Numbered from the stretch's first letter, positions 23,861 through 32,083 are shown. The stretch is DNA of 39,616 nucleotides from Acidimicrobiales bacterium (GCA_028285495.1 JANQPB010000030.1:1-39616); one strand, 5' to 3'. Notes: a model not told the origin generated them from the sequence alone. Translations and numbers: made by a program.

Positions 23861-24024
23861 GGCGGCGCCTCCCGTTCTGTCACCTTGCTCCCCGGGCACC
23901 TAGCAGCCGCACGGGGGCCGTCACTGAGGGTGGCGGACGAGCCTTTTCCGGCCACCCAACGTGACATCTTGCCTGTTCCTGTGGCCCGGGCGTGAGCGCC
24001 GCGCCACAGCGGCTCACCCCGAGT

Positions 24025-24038
24025 CTACCGCCCGGTAG
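24025..24038. repeat. short palindrome CTACCG-CC-CGGTAG
   Basis: A 14-base dyad in the ~220-bp gap between the SHOCT gene start and the aminotransferase 3' end. It could be a weak terminator of the aminotransferase gene or an operator for the SHOCT gene. The rest of the gap shows nothing clear. Confidence 0.3.
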
Positions 24039-24078
24039 GGGCGATTCCGAGTCATGGCTCGGTTCGAGCGCCCCAGGG

Positions 24079-25395
24079 TCACCCGGCGAGCACGCCCCGG
24101 CCGAGCAGCGACTCGACGGCGTCGCTCAGCGCCTCGACGACCGCGTCGAGATCGGCGGGCGTCACGGCGAGCGACAGCGCGATGAAGCCCCTGGTCGCCA
24201 TGTAGACCTCGCGCTCGAGCAGCTCGTGGAACAGCAGCTCGATGCGGCGGGAATCGGCGTCGGCGAGGTCGGCCGGACCCTCGACGGGGCCGGGGACCGC
24301 ATGCAGGCCGATGAGCGAGCCCCAGCCCGTTGCCGACAGCCCCGCCGGAGCCAGGATCGGTCCGATCCGCTCGCGGAGCTCCTCGCCCTCGGCGAACAGC
24401 CGGTCGAGCGCCTCGGCGGTCAGGATCCGCTCGACGGCGGCCACACCGGCGGTCATCGTCATCGAGTTGTTGTTGAACGTTCCGCCGTGGGTCAGCTGGC
24501 CGCCCCTCGCCGGGTCGAACGCCCCCATCAGCTCGCTCGAGCCCCCGAAGGCCCCGAACGTCATCCCCCCGCCGAGGTACTTGCCGAGCGTGGTCATGTC
24601 CGGCACGACCCCGAGCCGCTGCTGGGCCCCGCCGGTCGACATCCGCGAGGTCATGACCTCGTCGAAGATCAGGATCACGCCGTGCTCGGCGCAGAGCCGT
24701 CGCATGCCGGCCAGGAAGTCCGGGCGGCCGGGAAGGCAGCCGCCGGCGCCCATCATCGGCTCGACCAGCAGGCAGGCCACGTCGTGGCCGTGCTCGGCCA
24801 GCGCCTCGGCAACCGAGTCGAGGTCGTTGTACCGGGCCCGCACGTAGTCGAACGGGGCCTGGAGTGCGGCGCCGGCGGCGCCGAAGTACAGCAGCCCGCC
24901 GTGGTAGGCGCCGTCGAAGATCAGCACCCGGTTGCGCCCGGTTGCGTGGCGAGCCAGGTTGATCGCCATCAGATTGGCCTCGGTCCCCGAGTTGGTGAAC
25001 CGCATCTGATCCATCGACGGGAAGCGGTCGGTCAGCAGCTCGGCCAGGCGGTGCTCGCCGTCGGCGACGGCGCCGAGCGACCAGCCCCGGTCGAGCACCG
25101 CCCGCACCGCGTCGGCCACCTCGGGTGGGTTGTGGCCGAGCAGGCCGGCGGTGTAGTCGCCGAGCAGATCGAGGTAGCGGTGACCGTCGACGTCGATCAG
25201 CTCCGCACCGTCGGCCCTGGCCACCCGGAACGGGAACGGTGCGAAGTCGAGCACCGAGCGGGTCGAGCCGGCCGGCAGCACCTCGGCCGCGGCGCGGGCC
25301 TGTTCGGCGCTGCGGGGTCGTCGATCGGCGTAGCGGGCCCTGGCGTCGTCGAGCGCGGCGTCGAGAGCGGCCCCGGCGGGATCCTCCGAGATCAT
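24079..25395 (-). CDS. class III PLP aminotransferase, glutamate-1-semialdehyde aminotransferase-like
   Basis: 438-aa fold-type I PLP enzyme of the class III aminotransferase family, closest in motifs to glutamate-1-semialdehyde 2,1-aminomutase. Seen: VLPAGSTRSVLDFAPFPFRV near 39-58, GHNPPEV, FTNSGTEANLMAI (133-145), FDGAYHGG (160-167), the PLP-binding aspartate in LIFDEVMTSR (242-251) and the Schiff-base Lys272 in TTLGKYLGGGM. The gene is not next to other haem genes and lacks several HemL-typical surroundings, so it may be one of the many GSAM-like enzymes acting on another amino-acid semialdehyde or beta-amino acid. ATG at 25395 has GGGAGA eight bases upstream. It is divergent from the aldo/keto reductase across a palindrome-containing region. 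Confidence 0.88.
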   Translation of the reverse strand: MISEDPAGAALDAALDDARARYADRRPRSAEQARAAAEVLPAGSTRSVLDFAPFPFRVARADGAELIDVDGHRYLDLLGDYTAGLLGHNPPEVADAVRAVLDRGWSLGAVADGEHRLAELLTDRFPSMDQMRFTNSGTEANLMAINLARHATGRNRVLIFDGAYHGGLLYFGAAGAALQAPFDYVRARYNDLDSVAEALAEHGHDVACLLVEPMMGAGGCLPGRPDFLAGMRRLCAEHGVILIFDEVMTSRMSTGGAQQRLGVVPDMTTLGKYLGGGMTFGAFGGSSELMGAFDPARGGQLTHGGTFNNNSMTMTAGVAAVERILTAEALDRLFAEGEELRERIGPILAPAGLSATGWGSLIGLHAVPGPVEGPADLADADSRRIELLFHELLEREVYMATRGFIALSLAVTPADLDAVVEALSDAVESLLGRGVLAG

Positions 25396-25440
25396 GGACC
25401 GAGTCTCCCACTGCGTCGACGGGTGCGGCCAGCGGCCGGT

Positions 25441-25460
25441 GGTCGCCGCCGGCGGCGACC
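25441..25460. promoter_or_regulatory. perfect 20-bp palindrome between divergent genes, candidate operator
   Basis: GGTCGCCGCC followed directly by its reverse complement, between the aminotransferase start (25395, minus) and the aldo/keto reductase start (25532, plus). A second inverted pair, CCGGTG at 25466-25471 and CACCGG at 25487-25492, lies beside it, and TAGGCT at 25500-25505 is a candidate -10 for the plus-strand genes. Consistent with a shared regulator, none of which is adjacent. Confidence 0.35.
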
Positions 25461-25531
25461 GAGATCCGGTGCCCTTGCTCGCCCCCCACCGGTGCGGGGT
25501 AGGCTCGGCCACCCGCCCCAGGAGGACGACC

Positions 25532-26413
25532 ATGTTGCCGACCGCCCCGTTCGGATCAACCGGCCACGACAGCAGCCGTGTCATCTTCGGTGCTGCGGCC
25601 CTCGGCGCCATGAGCCAGGACCGGGCCGACGCCACCCTCGCCCTCCTGGCCCCGGCCGGTGTCAACCACATCGACACCGCCGCCTCCTACAGCGACTCCG
25701 AGCTCCGCCTGGCCCCGTTCCTGGGTGAGCACCGCGGCGAGTTCTTCCTGGCGACCAAGACCGGCGACCGGACCGGCGACGCGGCCAGGGCCAGCCTCGA
25801 GCGGAGCCTCGAGCGGATGGGGGTGGACCAGGTCGACCTGATCCAGCTCCACAACCTGGTCGAGCCGGACGAGTGGGAGACGGCGCACGGACCCGGCGGC
25901 GCCGTCGAGGCGATGGCCAGGGCCCGTGACGAGGGCCTGTGCCGGTTCGTCGGCATCACCGGCCACGGCACCCGCATCTGCGGGATGCACCTCCGCAGCC
26001 TCGAGCGATTCCCGTTCGACAGCGTGCTGTTCCCCTACAACCACAGCCTGCTCGGCGACCCCGCCTACCGGGCCGATGCCGAGGACCTCATCGCCCGCTG
26101 CACCGAGCAAGGGGTGGCGATGCAGACGATCAAGTCGGTGGCCCGCGGCCGCTGGCCCGACCCCCCGCCCGAGCGCCGGTTCTCCTGGTACGAGCCGATC
26201 GATGACGTCGACGCCATCACCCGAGCCGTGAACTGGGTCCTGGCCAGACCCGAGCTGTTCCTCAACTCCTCGAGCGACGCCCGCCTGCTGCCGGCGACGC
26301 TGGAGGCGGCGGCCGCCCCGACCGGGGCCCCGACCGACGCCGAGATGGAGGCCGATGCCACCCGTCTCGGGATCACGCCCCTGTTCGACGGGGCCGAGCT
26401 CGAGAGGATCTGA
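25532..26413 (+). CDS. aldo/keto reductase family protein, 293 aa
   Basis: NAD(P)H-dependent (beta/alpha)8 oxidoreductase. The catalytic positions are recognisable: FGAAALGA near residue 15-25, HIDTAASYSDSE (Asp and Tyr) at ~45-56, the catalytic Lys in FFLATKTGDRTG (~75-86) and QLHNLVEP supplying the active-site His. GVAMQTIKSVARGRW resembles the SAM/ferredoxin-linked AKR subgroup rather than sugar reductases. Substrate unknown. ATG at 25532 follows AGGAGG by seven to eight bases; the frame is open upstream but lacks any start so well placed. It heads a likely operon with the ABM monooxygenase two bases downstream. Confidence 0.88.
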   Translation: MLPTAPFGSTGHDSSRVIFGAAALGAMSQDRADATLALLAPAGVNHIDTAASYSDSELRLAPFLGEHRGEFFLATKTGDRTGDAARASLERSLERMGVDQVDLIQLHNLVEPDEWETAHGPGGAVEAMARARDEGLCRFVGITGHGTRICGMHLRSLERFPFDSVLFPYNHSLLGDPAYRADAEDLIARCTEQGVAMQTIKSVARGRWPDPPPERRFSWYEPIDDVDAITRAVNWVLARPELFLNSSSDARLLPATLEAAAAPTGAPTDAEMEADATRLGITPLFDGAELERI

Positions 26414-26415
26414 CC

Positions 26416-26718
26416 GTGCTGATCGTCGCCGGAACCCTGCAGGTCGACCCCGACCACCGTGACGCCATGTTCGCGTCCCTCGTCCCGATGATCGAGGCGA
26501 CCAGGGCCGAGCCCGGCTGCCAGGCCTACGTGTTCAGCCCCGACCCGGACGACCCGGGGCTCGTGCACGTCTTCGAGCGCTGGGACGACCAGGCCGCCCT
26601 CGACGCCCACTTCGCCTCCGAGCACATGGCCGCGTGGATGAAACAGGCCGCCGACCTGCCCATCCGGGGCCGCGACATCGCCAAGTACCTCATCTCGGGC
26701 ATCGGCACCCTCCCCTGA
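26416..26718 (+). CDS. antibiotic biosynthesis monooxygenase (ABM) domain protein, YgiN-like
   Basis: 100-aa dimeric alpha/beta ferredoxin-like fold of the ABM family. The pattern is visible in MLIVAGTLQVDPDHRDAMFA, EPGCQAYVFSPDPDDPG, HVFERWDDQAALDAHFASEH and the final helix/strand. Members oxidise quinols or act as small cofactor-free oxygenases, or are heme-degrading. The GTG at 26416 comes only two bases after the aldo/keto reductase stop, so the two are cotranslated. The pairing of reductase, monooxygenase and a P450 just downstream suggests a small oxidative pathway, substrate unknown. Confidence 0.85.
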   Translation: MLIVAGTLQVDPDHRDAMFASLVPMIEATRAEPGCQAYVFSPDPDDPGLVHVFERWDDQAALDAHFASEHMAAWMKQAADLPIRGRDIAKYLISGIGTLP

Positions 26719-26772
26719 CCCTCCCTCGCCCCGCCGGCCCGGGTCCGTTCGCCCGGCCAGGACGGCCGTCGC

Positions 26773-26778
26773 TAACGT
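26773..26778 (+). promoter_or_regulatory. -10 box TAACGT for leaderless P450 mRNA
   Basis: TAACGT ends seven bases before the ATG of the P450 and no Shine-Dalgarno is present, so transcription should start on the start codon. This indicates that the P450 has its own promoter despite lying only 66 bp behind the ABM gene. Confidence 0.5.
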
Positions 26779-26784
26779 TGTGCG

Positions 26785-28050
26785 ATGGCAGCCGTTGAGA
26801 CCACGCTTCCCAACCCGATCCTGCACGAGTTCTGGGTCCGTCCGGCCGAAGACATCGACGCCGACCTCGCCCTCCTCCGATCGACCAACGGTGGGGTCAA
26901 CTTCCTGGCCGAGCCCGAGATCCCGCCGGAGATCCCGCTGCCGCAAGGTCCGGGCGGCTGGGTCCTGACCCGCCATCAGGACATCCTGCAGGTGTCCAAG
27001 ACACCGGAGATCTTCAGCTCCGCCTCGGGCATCACGATCGGCGACAGCCCGCCGGAGTTCAACGAGTTCTTCGGATCGATGATCTCGATGGACGACCCCC
27101 GCCACGCCCGTCTCCGGCGGATCGTGTCGGCCGGCTTCACGCCCCGGATGCTGAGGAAGCTGGAGGGCTCGGTGCAGACGATCGCCACGTCGATCGTCGA
27201 CGACATCGCCGACAAGGGCGAGGTCGACTTCGTCGTCGACGTGGCAGCCGCCCTCCCGCTCAAGATCGTCTGTGACCTGATGGGCATCCCCGACTCGGAG
27301 TACCAGTTCGTCTTCGACCGGACCAACACCATCCTCGGGGCCTCCGACCCCGAGTACGTGGCCAACGAGGCCGACGTCATCACCGCCCTGCTGACCGCGG
27401 GTGGCGAGCTGGCCAACCTGATGAGCGAGGTGGCCGAGGCCAAGAAGGGCGGTGACGGGACCGACCTCACCAGCCAGCTGGTCAACGCCGACCTCGGCGA
27501 CGACGAGCTGACGTCGGCCGACCTGGCCAGCTTCTTCATCCTCCTGGTGGTGGCCGGCAACGAGACCACCCGCAACGCGATCAGCTGGGGCCTCAAGTAC
27601 CTCACCGACCATCCCCAGCAGAAGGCGGCCTGGGCCGCCGACTTCGAGGGGCTCGCCCAGACCGCGGTCGAGGAGATCGTGCGGCTGGCCTCGCCGGTGA
27701 CCTACATGCGCCGCACGGCGCTGGCCGCCACCGAGATCAACGGCCAGGCGATCGCCGAGGGCGAGAAGGTCTGCATGTTCTACCTGGCCGCCAACCGCGA
27801 CCCCGAGGTGTTCGCCGACCCGCTGACGTTCGACATCCGGCGCGAGCCGAACAACCATGTCGGCTTCGGCGGCCCCGGCCCCCACTTCTGCCTCGGCGCC
27901 CACCTGGCCAGGCGGGAGATCACGGTCATGTTCCGGGAGGTGCTCACCCGCCTGCCCGACATCGAGGCCAGCGGACCGCCGGCCCTGCTGCAGTCGAGCT
28001 TCATCCACGGCATCAAGCGCCTGCCGGCCACCTTCACCCCGGCCGGCTAG
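26785..28050 (+). CDS. cytochrome P450, CYP125/CYP124-like, 421 aa
   Basis: Soluble bacterial P450. The I-helix oxygen-binding motif AGNETT is at 257-262, ExxR at 297-300 (EIVR), and the haem loop FGGPGPHFCLG at 361-371 with Cys369 as axial ligand. Segments ISMDDPRHARLRRIVSAGFTPR, NETTRNAISWGL, EEIVRLASPVTYMRRTAL and PNNHVGFGG closely recall the mycobacterial CYP125/CYP124/CYP142 group that omega-oxidises sterol side chains and methyl-branched lipids, so a lipid or sterol substrate is the best guess (inference). No ferredoxin or reductase gene is adjacent. The start gives MAAVETTLPNPILHEF and appears leaderless. A strong hairpin follows the gene. Confidence 0.94.
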   Translation: MAAVETTLPNPILHEFWVRPAEDIDADLALLRSTNGGVNFLAEPEIPPEIPLPQGPGGWVLTRHQDILQVSKTPEIFSSASGITIGDSPPEFNEFFGSMISMDDPRHARLRRIVSAGFTPRMLRKLEGSVQTIATSIVDDIADKGEVDFVVDVAAALPLKIVCDLMGIPDSEYQFVFDRTNTILGASDPEYVANEADVITALLTAGGELANLMSEVAEAKKGGDGTDLTSQLVNADLGDDELTSADLASFFILLVVAGNETTRNAISWGLKYLTDHPQQKAAWAADFEGLAQTAVEEIVRLASPVTYMRRTALAATEINGQAIAEGEKVCMFYLAANRDPEVFADPLTFDIRREPNNHVGFGGPGPHFCLGAHLARREITVMFREVLTRLPDIEASGPPALLQSSFIHGIKRLPATFTPAG

Positions 28051-28068
28051 CTGGCGCAGACGCGAGAC

Positions 28069-28104
28069 GACGGCGGGACCCGATCGAGACGGGTTCCCAC
28101 CGTC
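28069..28104. terminator. hairpin terminator between P450 and peroxiredoxin genes
   Basis: Stem GACGG/CCGTC extended, after one mismatch, by GGGA/TCCC and CCCG/CGGG with a small bulge, closing on loop ATCGAGA. It lies between the convergent P450 and peroxiredoxin genes and may stop transcription from both sides. Confidence 0.6.
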
Positions 28105-28128
28105 GCCACCCGCTCGTCGTCGGCACCT

Positions 28129-28584
28129 CTACGCGCCCTGGCGGCTCCGCAGTGCGTCGAGCGCCCGGTCGGCATGAGCCGTCATGTTGGTCTCCGACGT
28201 GATGACGTCGAGCACGGTGCGGTCGGTGCCGATCACGAACGTCGCCCGCTTGCTCGGCAGCGGGCCGAACCGCTTGACCCCGAACTGGGCCTGGACCTGC
28301 TTGTCCGGGTCGGCCAGGAGGGGGAACCCGAGCTCGTTGGCCTCATCGAACTGGCGCTGCCGATCGGACCGATCGGCCGACACCCCCACGATCGTCGCCC
28401 CGAGCTCGGTGAACTCGGCGTGCAGGTCGCGGAAGTGCTTGCTCTCGATCGTTCAACCGGGCGTCATCGCCTTGATGTAGAAGTAGACCACCAGGGGCCC
28501 GGTCTCGAGCAGACCCGACAGCGTCACCGGGTTGCCGTGCTGGTCTTCGAGCGTGAACTCCTCGACCGTGTCGCCGACCTTCAC
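28129..28584 (-). CDS. bcp: selenocysteine-containing peroxiredoxin (PrxQ/BCP type), TGA-encoded Sec44
   Basis: Thiol-dependent peroxidase of the AhpC/TSA superfamily, BCP/PrxQ branch, reducing H2O2 and organic or lipid hydroperoxides in the cytoplasm. GTG at 28584 has AGGAG six bases upstream. The frame reads MKVGDTVEEFTLEDQHGNPV, then VVYFYIKAMTPG, an in-frame TGA (28455-28453), and TIESKHFRDL; it stays intact to TAG at 28129. TGA stands exactly where the peroxidatic Cys of the PGCT motif belongs, so I read it as selenocysteine, 151 aa in all. The position five residues later, where many BCPs have the resolving Cys, is Lys49; the deduced protein has no Cys anywhere, so it would be a 1-Sec enzyme. 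Ordinary annotation would keep only the 3' part from an internal GTG at 28389. It lies 94 bp behind valS. A nonsense mutation is the alternative. Confidence 0.8.
28415..28448 (-). promoter_or_regulatory. candidate bacterial SECIS hairpin downstream of the TGA codon
   Basis: Starting five bases after the TGA, the mRNA can fold into an interrupted stem (UCG/CGA, GC/GC, GCA/UGC, UC/GA, with a 3-nt bulge and two 2x2 internal loops) closed by a CGC triloop. The loop G is 23 nt after TGA. Bacterial SECIS elements are loosely conserved: a hairpin with a G among the first loop bases at about this distance. This one fits but is only moderately stable on paper, so it is tentative. Confidence 0.35.
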
Positions 28585-28678
28585 CGTCGACTCCTCTCCG
28601 TCGTGATGGGTTGTGTTGCCAGGGGCTGTCAGTGTGGCCGACCTCGGCGCCGGGCGCCGTACCAGGACGACCGCCGGC

Positions 28679-31600
28679 TCAGGACTCGAGGGCGGCCATG
28701 GCGGCCTCGGCAGCGTCGAGATCGCTGCGGGCCCCCGCCAGCAGCTCCCGGGTCTCGGCCACCAGCTCGGCCGGCGCGTTGTTGACGTAGCCGGGGTTGG
28801 CCAGCTTCTTCTCGAAGCCGTTCACCTGGCCGCGCTTGGCCTCGATCAGCTTCTGCAGCCTGGTCCGCTCGGTGTCGAGGTCGAGCTCGTCGACCAGGCC
28901 GGACACGTGGACCTCCGCGCCCTCGAAGGCCAGGGTGCTGGCGACGGCGGGCCGGCCGCCGTTCTCGCTGGCCACGACCTCGCCGACCCCGGCCAGGGTC
29001 TCGACCGTGCCCTCGGCGCTGTCGATCAGGGCCCGGACCGGGGCCGGGGCGTGGACGGTGACGAGTTGGCGTGGCTTGAGGTTGCGCTCGGCCCGCAGGG
29101 CCCGGATGTCGGCCACCAGGCGGTCGGCGCGCTCGAAGGTCTCGATGACGGCGCCGTCGGTCAGGCGCTCGATCAGCTCGTCGTCGATCCGGGGCCAGGC
29201 GGCGGTGGCGACCTGATCCGAGTCGGGCAGGTGCAGGCCGTCGACGTCGGCGGTGCGGACCGCCCGGACGTGGGGCCACAGGGCCTCGGTGACGAACGGG
29301 CAGACCGGGTGCAGCACCCGGAGGACGGCATCGAGGACGGCGGCCAGGATCGCCTGCTGGTCGGCGTTGTCGTCGATCGTCGGCTTGATGGCCTCGAGGT
29401 AGCGGTCGCAGACGTCGCGCCAGATGAAGTCGTACAGCGTGTCGGCGTAGACGTTGAACTGGTACCGCTCGAGCGCGTCCTCGGCTGCGACCATGGCCTG
29501 GCCGAGCCGGGCGACGATCCAGCGGTCGGCCATGGTCGCCCCGCCGAGGTCGACGACGCCGGCGACCGGAGTTGCGTCGACCCGGTCGGTCGGGATCCGC
29601 CCGATGACGAACCGGGTGGCGTTCCAGACCTTGTTGGCGAAGTTGCGACCGGCGTCGAAGCGCGACGACGTGTTGCGGGCGAGCGGCCGCTCGGGGGACG
29701 GTTGGGCGGTTCCGGTGGCGTCGCCGTAGGCGCTGACCATCTCGCGGCTCGGGTCGGCCGGTGAGGTCTGGACCGGGGCGGCGACGAGGTGGCCGGCCGC
29801 GGTGGTGATCATCTCGGGGGTGAACGTCTCGCCGCTGTGGGGGCAGATCATGTCGACCGGCATCCGGACGTCCTGGGTGTCGGTCGTCATCTGGACCAGT
29901 GTGTAGCGCAGGGCGTCGGCCCCGTGGCTGTGGATGATGTCTCGAGGATCGACCCCGTTGCCGAGGCTCTTGGACATCTTCTGGCCATGGCCGTCCTGGA
30001 TCATGGCGTGGATGAAGACGTCGTCGAAGGGGAGCTGGCCGCCGAGGAAGTAGCGGTTGAACATCGTCATCCGGCTGACCCACAGGGTGATGATCTCGCG
30101 GGCCGTCATCAGGACCGACGTCGGGTTGTACGAGTCGAGCAGGCCGACGGTCTCGGGGTGGTCCTCGGGCCACGGCCAGCCCATGGTCGACAGCGGCCAC
30201 AACCCCGAGGAGAACCACGTGTCGAGGACGTCGGGATCGCGTGCGAATCCCTCGTCTTCCAGCGCCGCGATCAGACCGGCCTCGTCGAGGGTGGTGTCGG
30301 CGCGGTCGGCCCGGGCCAGGGTCGGCCCTGGCGGGACGCAGACGGCTTCCTCGATCTCGGTCTCGGTGACCCGGCGGACCAGGTGGGCGCCGCCGGCCTC
30401 GGTCCACCGGCTGGTGACCGGCCTGGGCTCGTCGATGCCGACGCCGTCGAGCGCGGCCTCGATCTCGGGGCCGGCCCGACCGGCGGGGACCAGCCGCATC
30501 CAGACCGGGATCCGGTGACCCCACCAGAGCTGGCGGGAGATGCACCAGTCTCGGATGCCGTCGTGCCAGGCGTGGTAGGTCCTGGCATAGCGGTCGGGGT
30601 GGAACGTCAGCTCGCCGTCGCCCGGCCGGTCCGACCGGGCCGGGACCCCGTCGGGAAGCGGCGGCGACTGGCTCGGCTCCTGGGCCCGGAGGGCCTCGCC
30701 CCGCAGGCGGTCGTCGGTGACGGCGACGAACCACTGATCGGACAGCCACGGCTCGATCGGGACGTGGCTCCGGTACGAGTGGCCGACCGAGTGCTCGTAG
30801 TGGCGGACCTCCTCGAGGAGGCCGCGCTCGTCGAACCAGGCGACGATGGCCGCCCTGGCGTCCTCGCGGCTCAAGCCGACGAGGGCCCTGGCCTCGTCGG
30901 ACACGTCGTCCCAGCCGTACTGGTCGCTGATGCCGCCGTCCGGACCCATGACGTTGATCACCGGCAGCTCGTGTCGGACGCCGATGTCCCAGTCGTTGGG
31001 GTCGTGGGCCGGGGTGACCTTGAGGAACCCGGAGGCGTACTGGGCCTTGGCGTCGGCGGACTCGGGATCGGCCATGACGACGTAGTCGTCCTCGACCAGG
31101 GGGATGGTCCTCCCGACGATCGGCAGCAGGACCTGGCGACCGCGGAGGGCCTCGGCCCGCTGATCGGCGGGATTGATGGCGACCGCGGTGTCGCCGAGCA
31201 TCGTCTCGGGGCGGGTGGTGGCGACGGTGACGAACTCGGTGCTGCTGGCGGTTCCGTCGGCGTCGAGCAGCGGGTACCGGAGGTACCACATGTGGCCGGC
31301 GACGGTCTCCATCTCGACCTCGTCGTCCGACAGGGCCGTCCGGGTCGCCGGGTCCCAGTTGACGAGGCGCTTTCCCCGGTAGATCAGCCCATCGCGGAAC
31401 AACTCGAAGAACGCATGGCGGACGGCGGTGACGCACATCTCGTCCATCGTGAACCGGGTGCGATCCCAGTCACACGAGGCACCCATCGCCTTGAGCTGCT
31501 CGATGATGACCGCCTCGTACTCGTCCTTCCACTCCTGGGTCTTGGCCACGAAGGCCTCACGACCCATCTCGAGCCGCTTGACCCCGTCGGCCAGCAGGCG

Positions 31601-31945
31601 CTTCTCGACCACCGTCTGGGTGGCGATGCCGGCGTGGTCGGTGCCCGGCATCCACAGGGTCCGGTGGCCCAGCATGCGGTGGTAGCGGATGAGGACGTCC
31701 TGCAGCGTGTTGTTGAGCGCATGGCCGAGGTGGAGGGCGGCGGTGACGTTGGGCGGCGGGATGACGATCGAGTAGGTGGGCCGCTCGGGGTCCCCCGTCG
31801 CCTCGGCCGCCGACATCCGGCTGTCGTTCCAGCGCTTGGTCACCTCGACCTCGGCTGCGGCCGGGTCGTAGGCCTTGGCCATCGGCTGGGAGGCCGGGCG
31901 CGGGCCCGAAGTGGCATCGGAGGGCTCGGTGGTCGACGTGCTCAT
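28679..31945 (-). CDS. valS: valine--tRNA ligase
   Basis: Class I aminoacyl-tRNA synthetase charging tRNA-Val. Seen: the HIGH-type motif in PPPNVTAALHLGHALN (HLGH at 72-75), MPGTDHAGIATQ, the editing domain with TTRPETMLGDTAVA (~243-256), DVLDTWFSSGLWPLSTMGWP (~572-591) typical of ValS, and KMSKS at 656-660. A C-terminal coiled coil (LDTERTRLQKLIEAKRGQV, then GFEKKLANPGYVNNAP) also marks ValS rather than IleS or LeuS. At 1088 aa it is longer than usual ValS (roughly 860-950 aa), mostly through loops at ~421-445 and ~485-560 and an insertion at ~698-760 holding CPHSGETFTP. ATG at 31945 has a TAGCCT box close upstream and no Shine-Dalgarno. The Sec-peroxiredoxin follows 94 bp behind. Confidence 0.96.
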   Translation of the reverse strand: MSTSTTEPSDATSGPRPASQPMAKAYDPAAAEVEVTKRWNDSRMSAAEATGDPERPTYSIVIPPPNVTAALHLGHALNNTLQDVLIRYHRMLGHRTLWMPGTDHAGIATQTVVEKRLLADGVKRLEMGREAFVAKTQEWKDEYEAVIIEQLKAMGASCDWDRTRFTMDEMCVTAVRHAFFELFRDGLIYRGKRLVNWDPATRTALSDDEVEMETVAGHMWYLRYPLLDADGTASSTEFVTVATTRPETMLGDTAVAINPADQRAEALRGRQVLLPIVGRTIPLVEDDYVVMADPESADAKAQYASGFLKVTPAHDPNDWDIGVRHELPVINVMGPDGGISDQYGWDDVSDEARALVGLSREDARAAIVAWFDERGLLEEVRHYEHSVGHSYRSHVPIEPWLSDQWFVAVTDDRLRGEALRAQEPSQSPPLPDGVPARSDRPGDGELTFHPDRYARTYHAWHDGIRDWCISRQLWWGHRIPVWMRLVPAGRAGPEIEAALDGVGIDEPRPVTSRWTEAGGAHLVRRVTETEIEEAVCVPPGPTLARADRADTTLDEAGLIAALEDEGFARDPDVLDTWFSSGLWPLSTMGWPWPEDHPETVGLLDSYNPTSVLMTAREIITLWVSRMTMFNRYFLGGQLPFDDVFIHAMIQDGHGQKMSKSLGNGVDPRDIIHSHGADALRYTLVQMTTDTQDVRMPVDMICPHSGETFTPEMITTAAGHLVAAPVQTSPADPSREMVSAYGDATGTAQPSPERPLARNTSSRFDAGRNFANKVWNATRFVIGRIPTDRVDATPVAGVVDLGGATMADRWIVARLGQAMVAAEDALERYQFNVYADTLYDFIWRDVCDRYLEAIKPTIDDNADQQAILAAVLDAVLRVLHPVCPFVTEALWPHVRAVRTADVDGLHLPDSDQVATAAWPRIDDELIERLTDGAVIETFERADRLVADIRALRAERNLKPRQLVTVHAPAPVRALIDSAEGTVETLAGVGEVVASENGGRPAVASTLAFEGAEVHVSGLVDELDLDTERTRLQKLIEAKRGQVNGFEKKLANPGYVNNAPAELVAETRELLAGARSDLDAAEAAMAALES

Positions 31946-31953
31946 CCCAGCCA

Positions 31954-31959
31954 AGGCTA
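31954..31959 (-). promoter_or_regulatory. -10 box TAGCCT upstream of valS
   Basis: TAGCCT on the minus strand ends nine bases before the ATG, giving a leader of at most about two bases. No T-box leader or attenuator fits in such a transcript, so valS seems not to be controlled by an uncharged-tRNA riboswitch here. Confidence 0.4.
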
Positions 31960-32083
31960 ACGCCCGATCCTGGCCCTCTCCCCGCCCTTTCCCGGCCGGA
32001 TCGGCGGCACCGGCGGGAATGGTTTCGATTGGCCGGGGTTGAACTGGCGAATAACCTGAGGGAAACAGCGGGAGGTGTGTGGG

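Noticed and set aside
28129..28389. 86-aa protein beginning MGVSADRSDR as a complete gene
   Set aside because: It is the C-terminal part of the peroxiredoxin; the upstream family sequence is intact apart from the TGA, which is better read as Sec.
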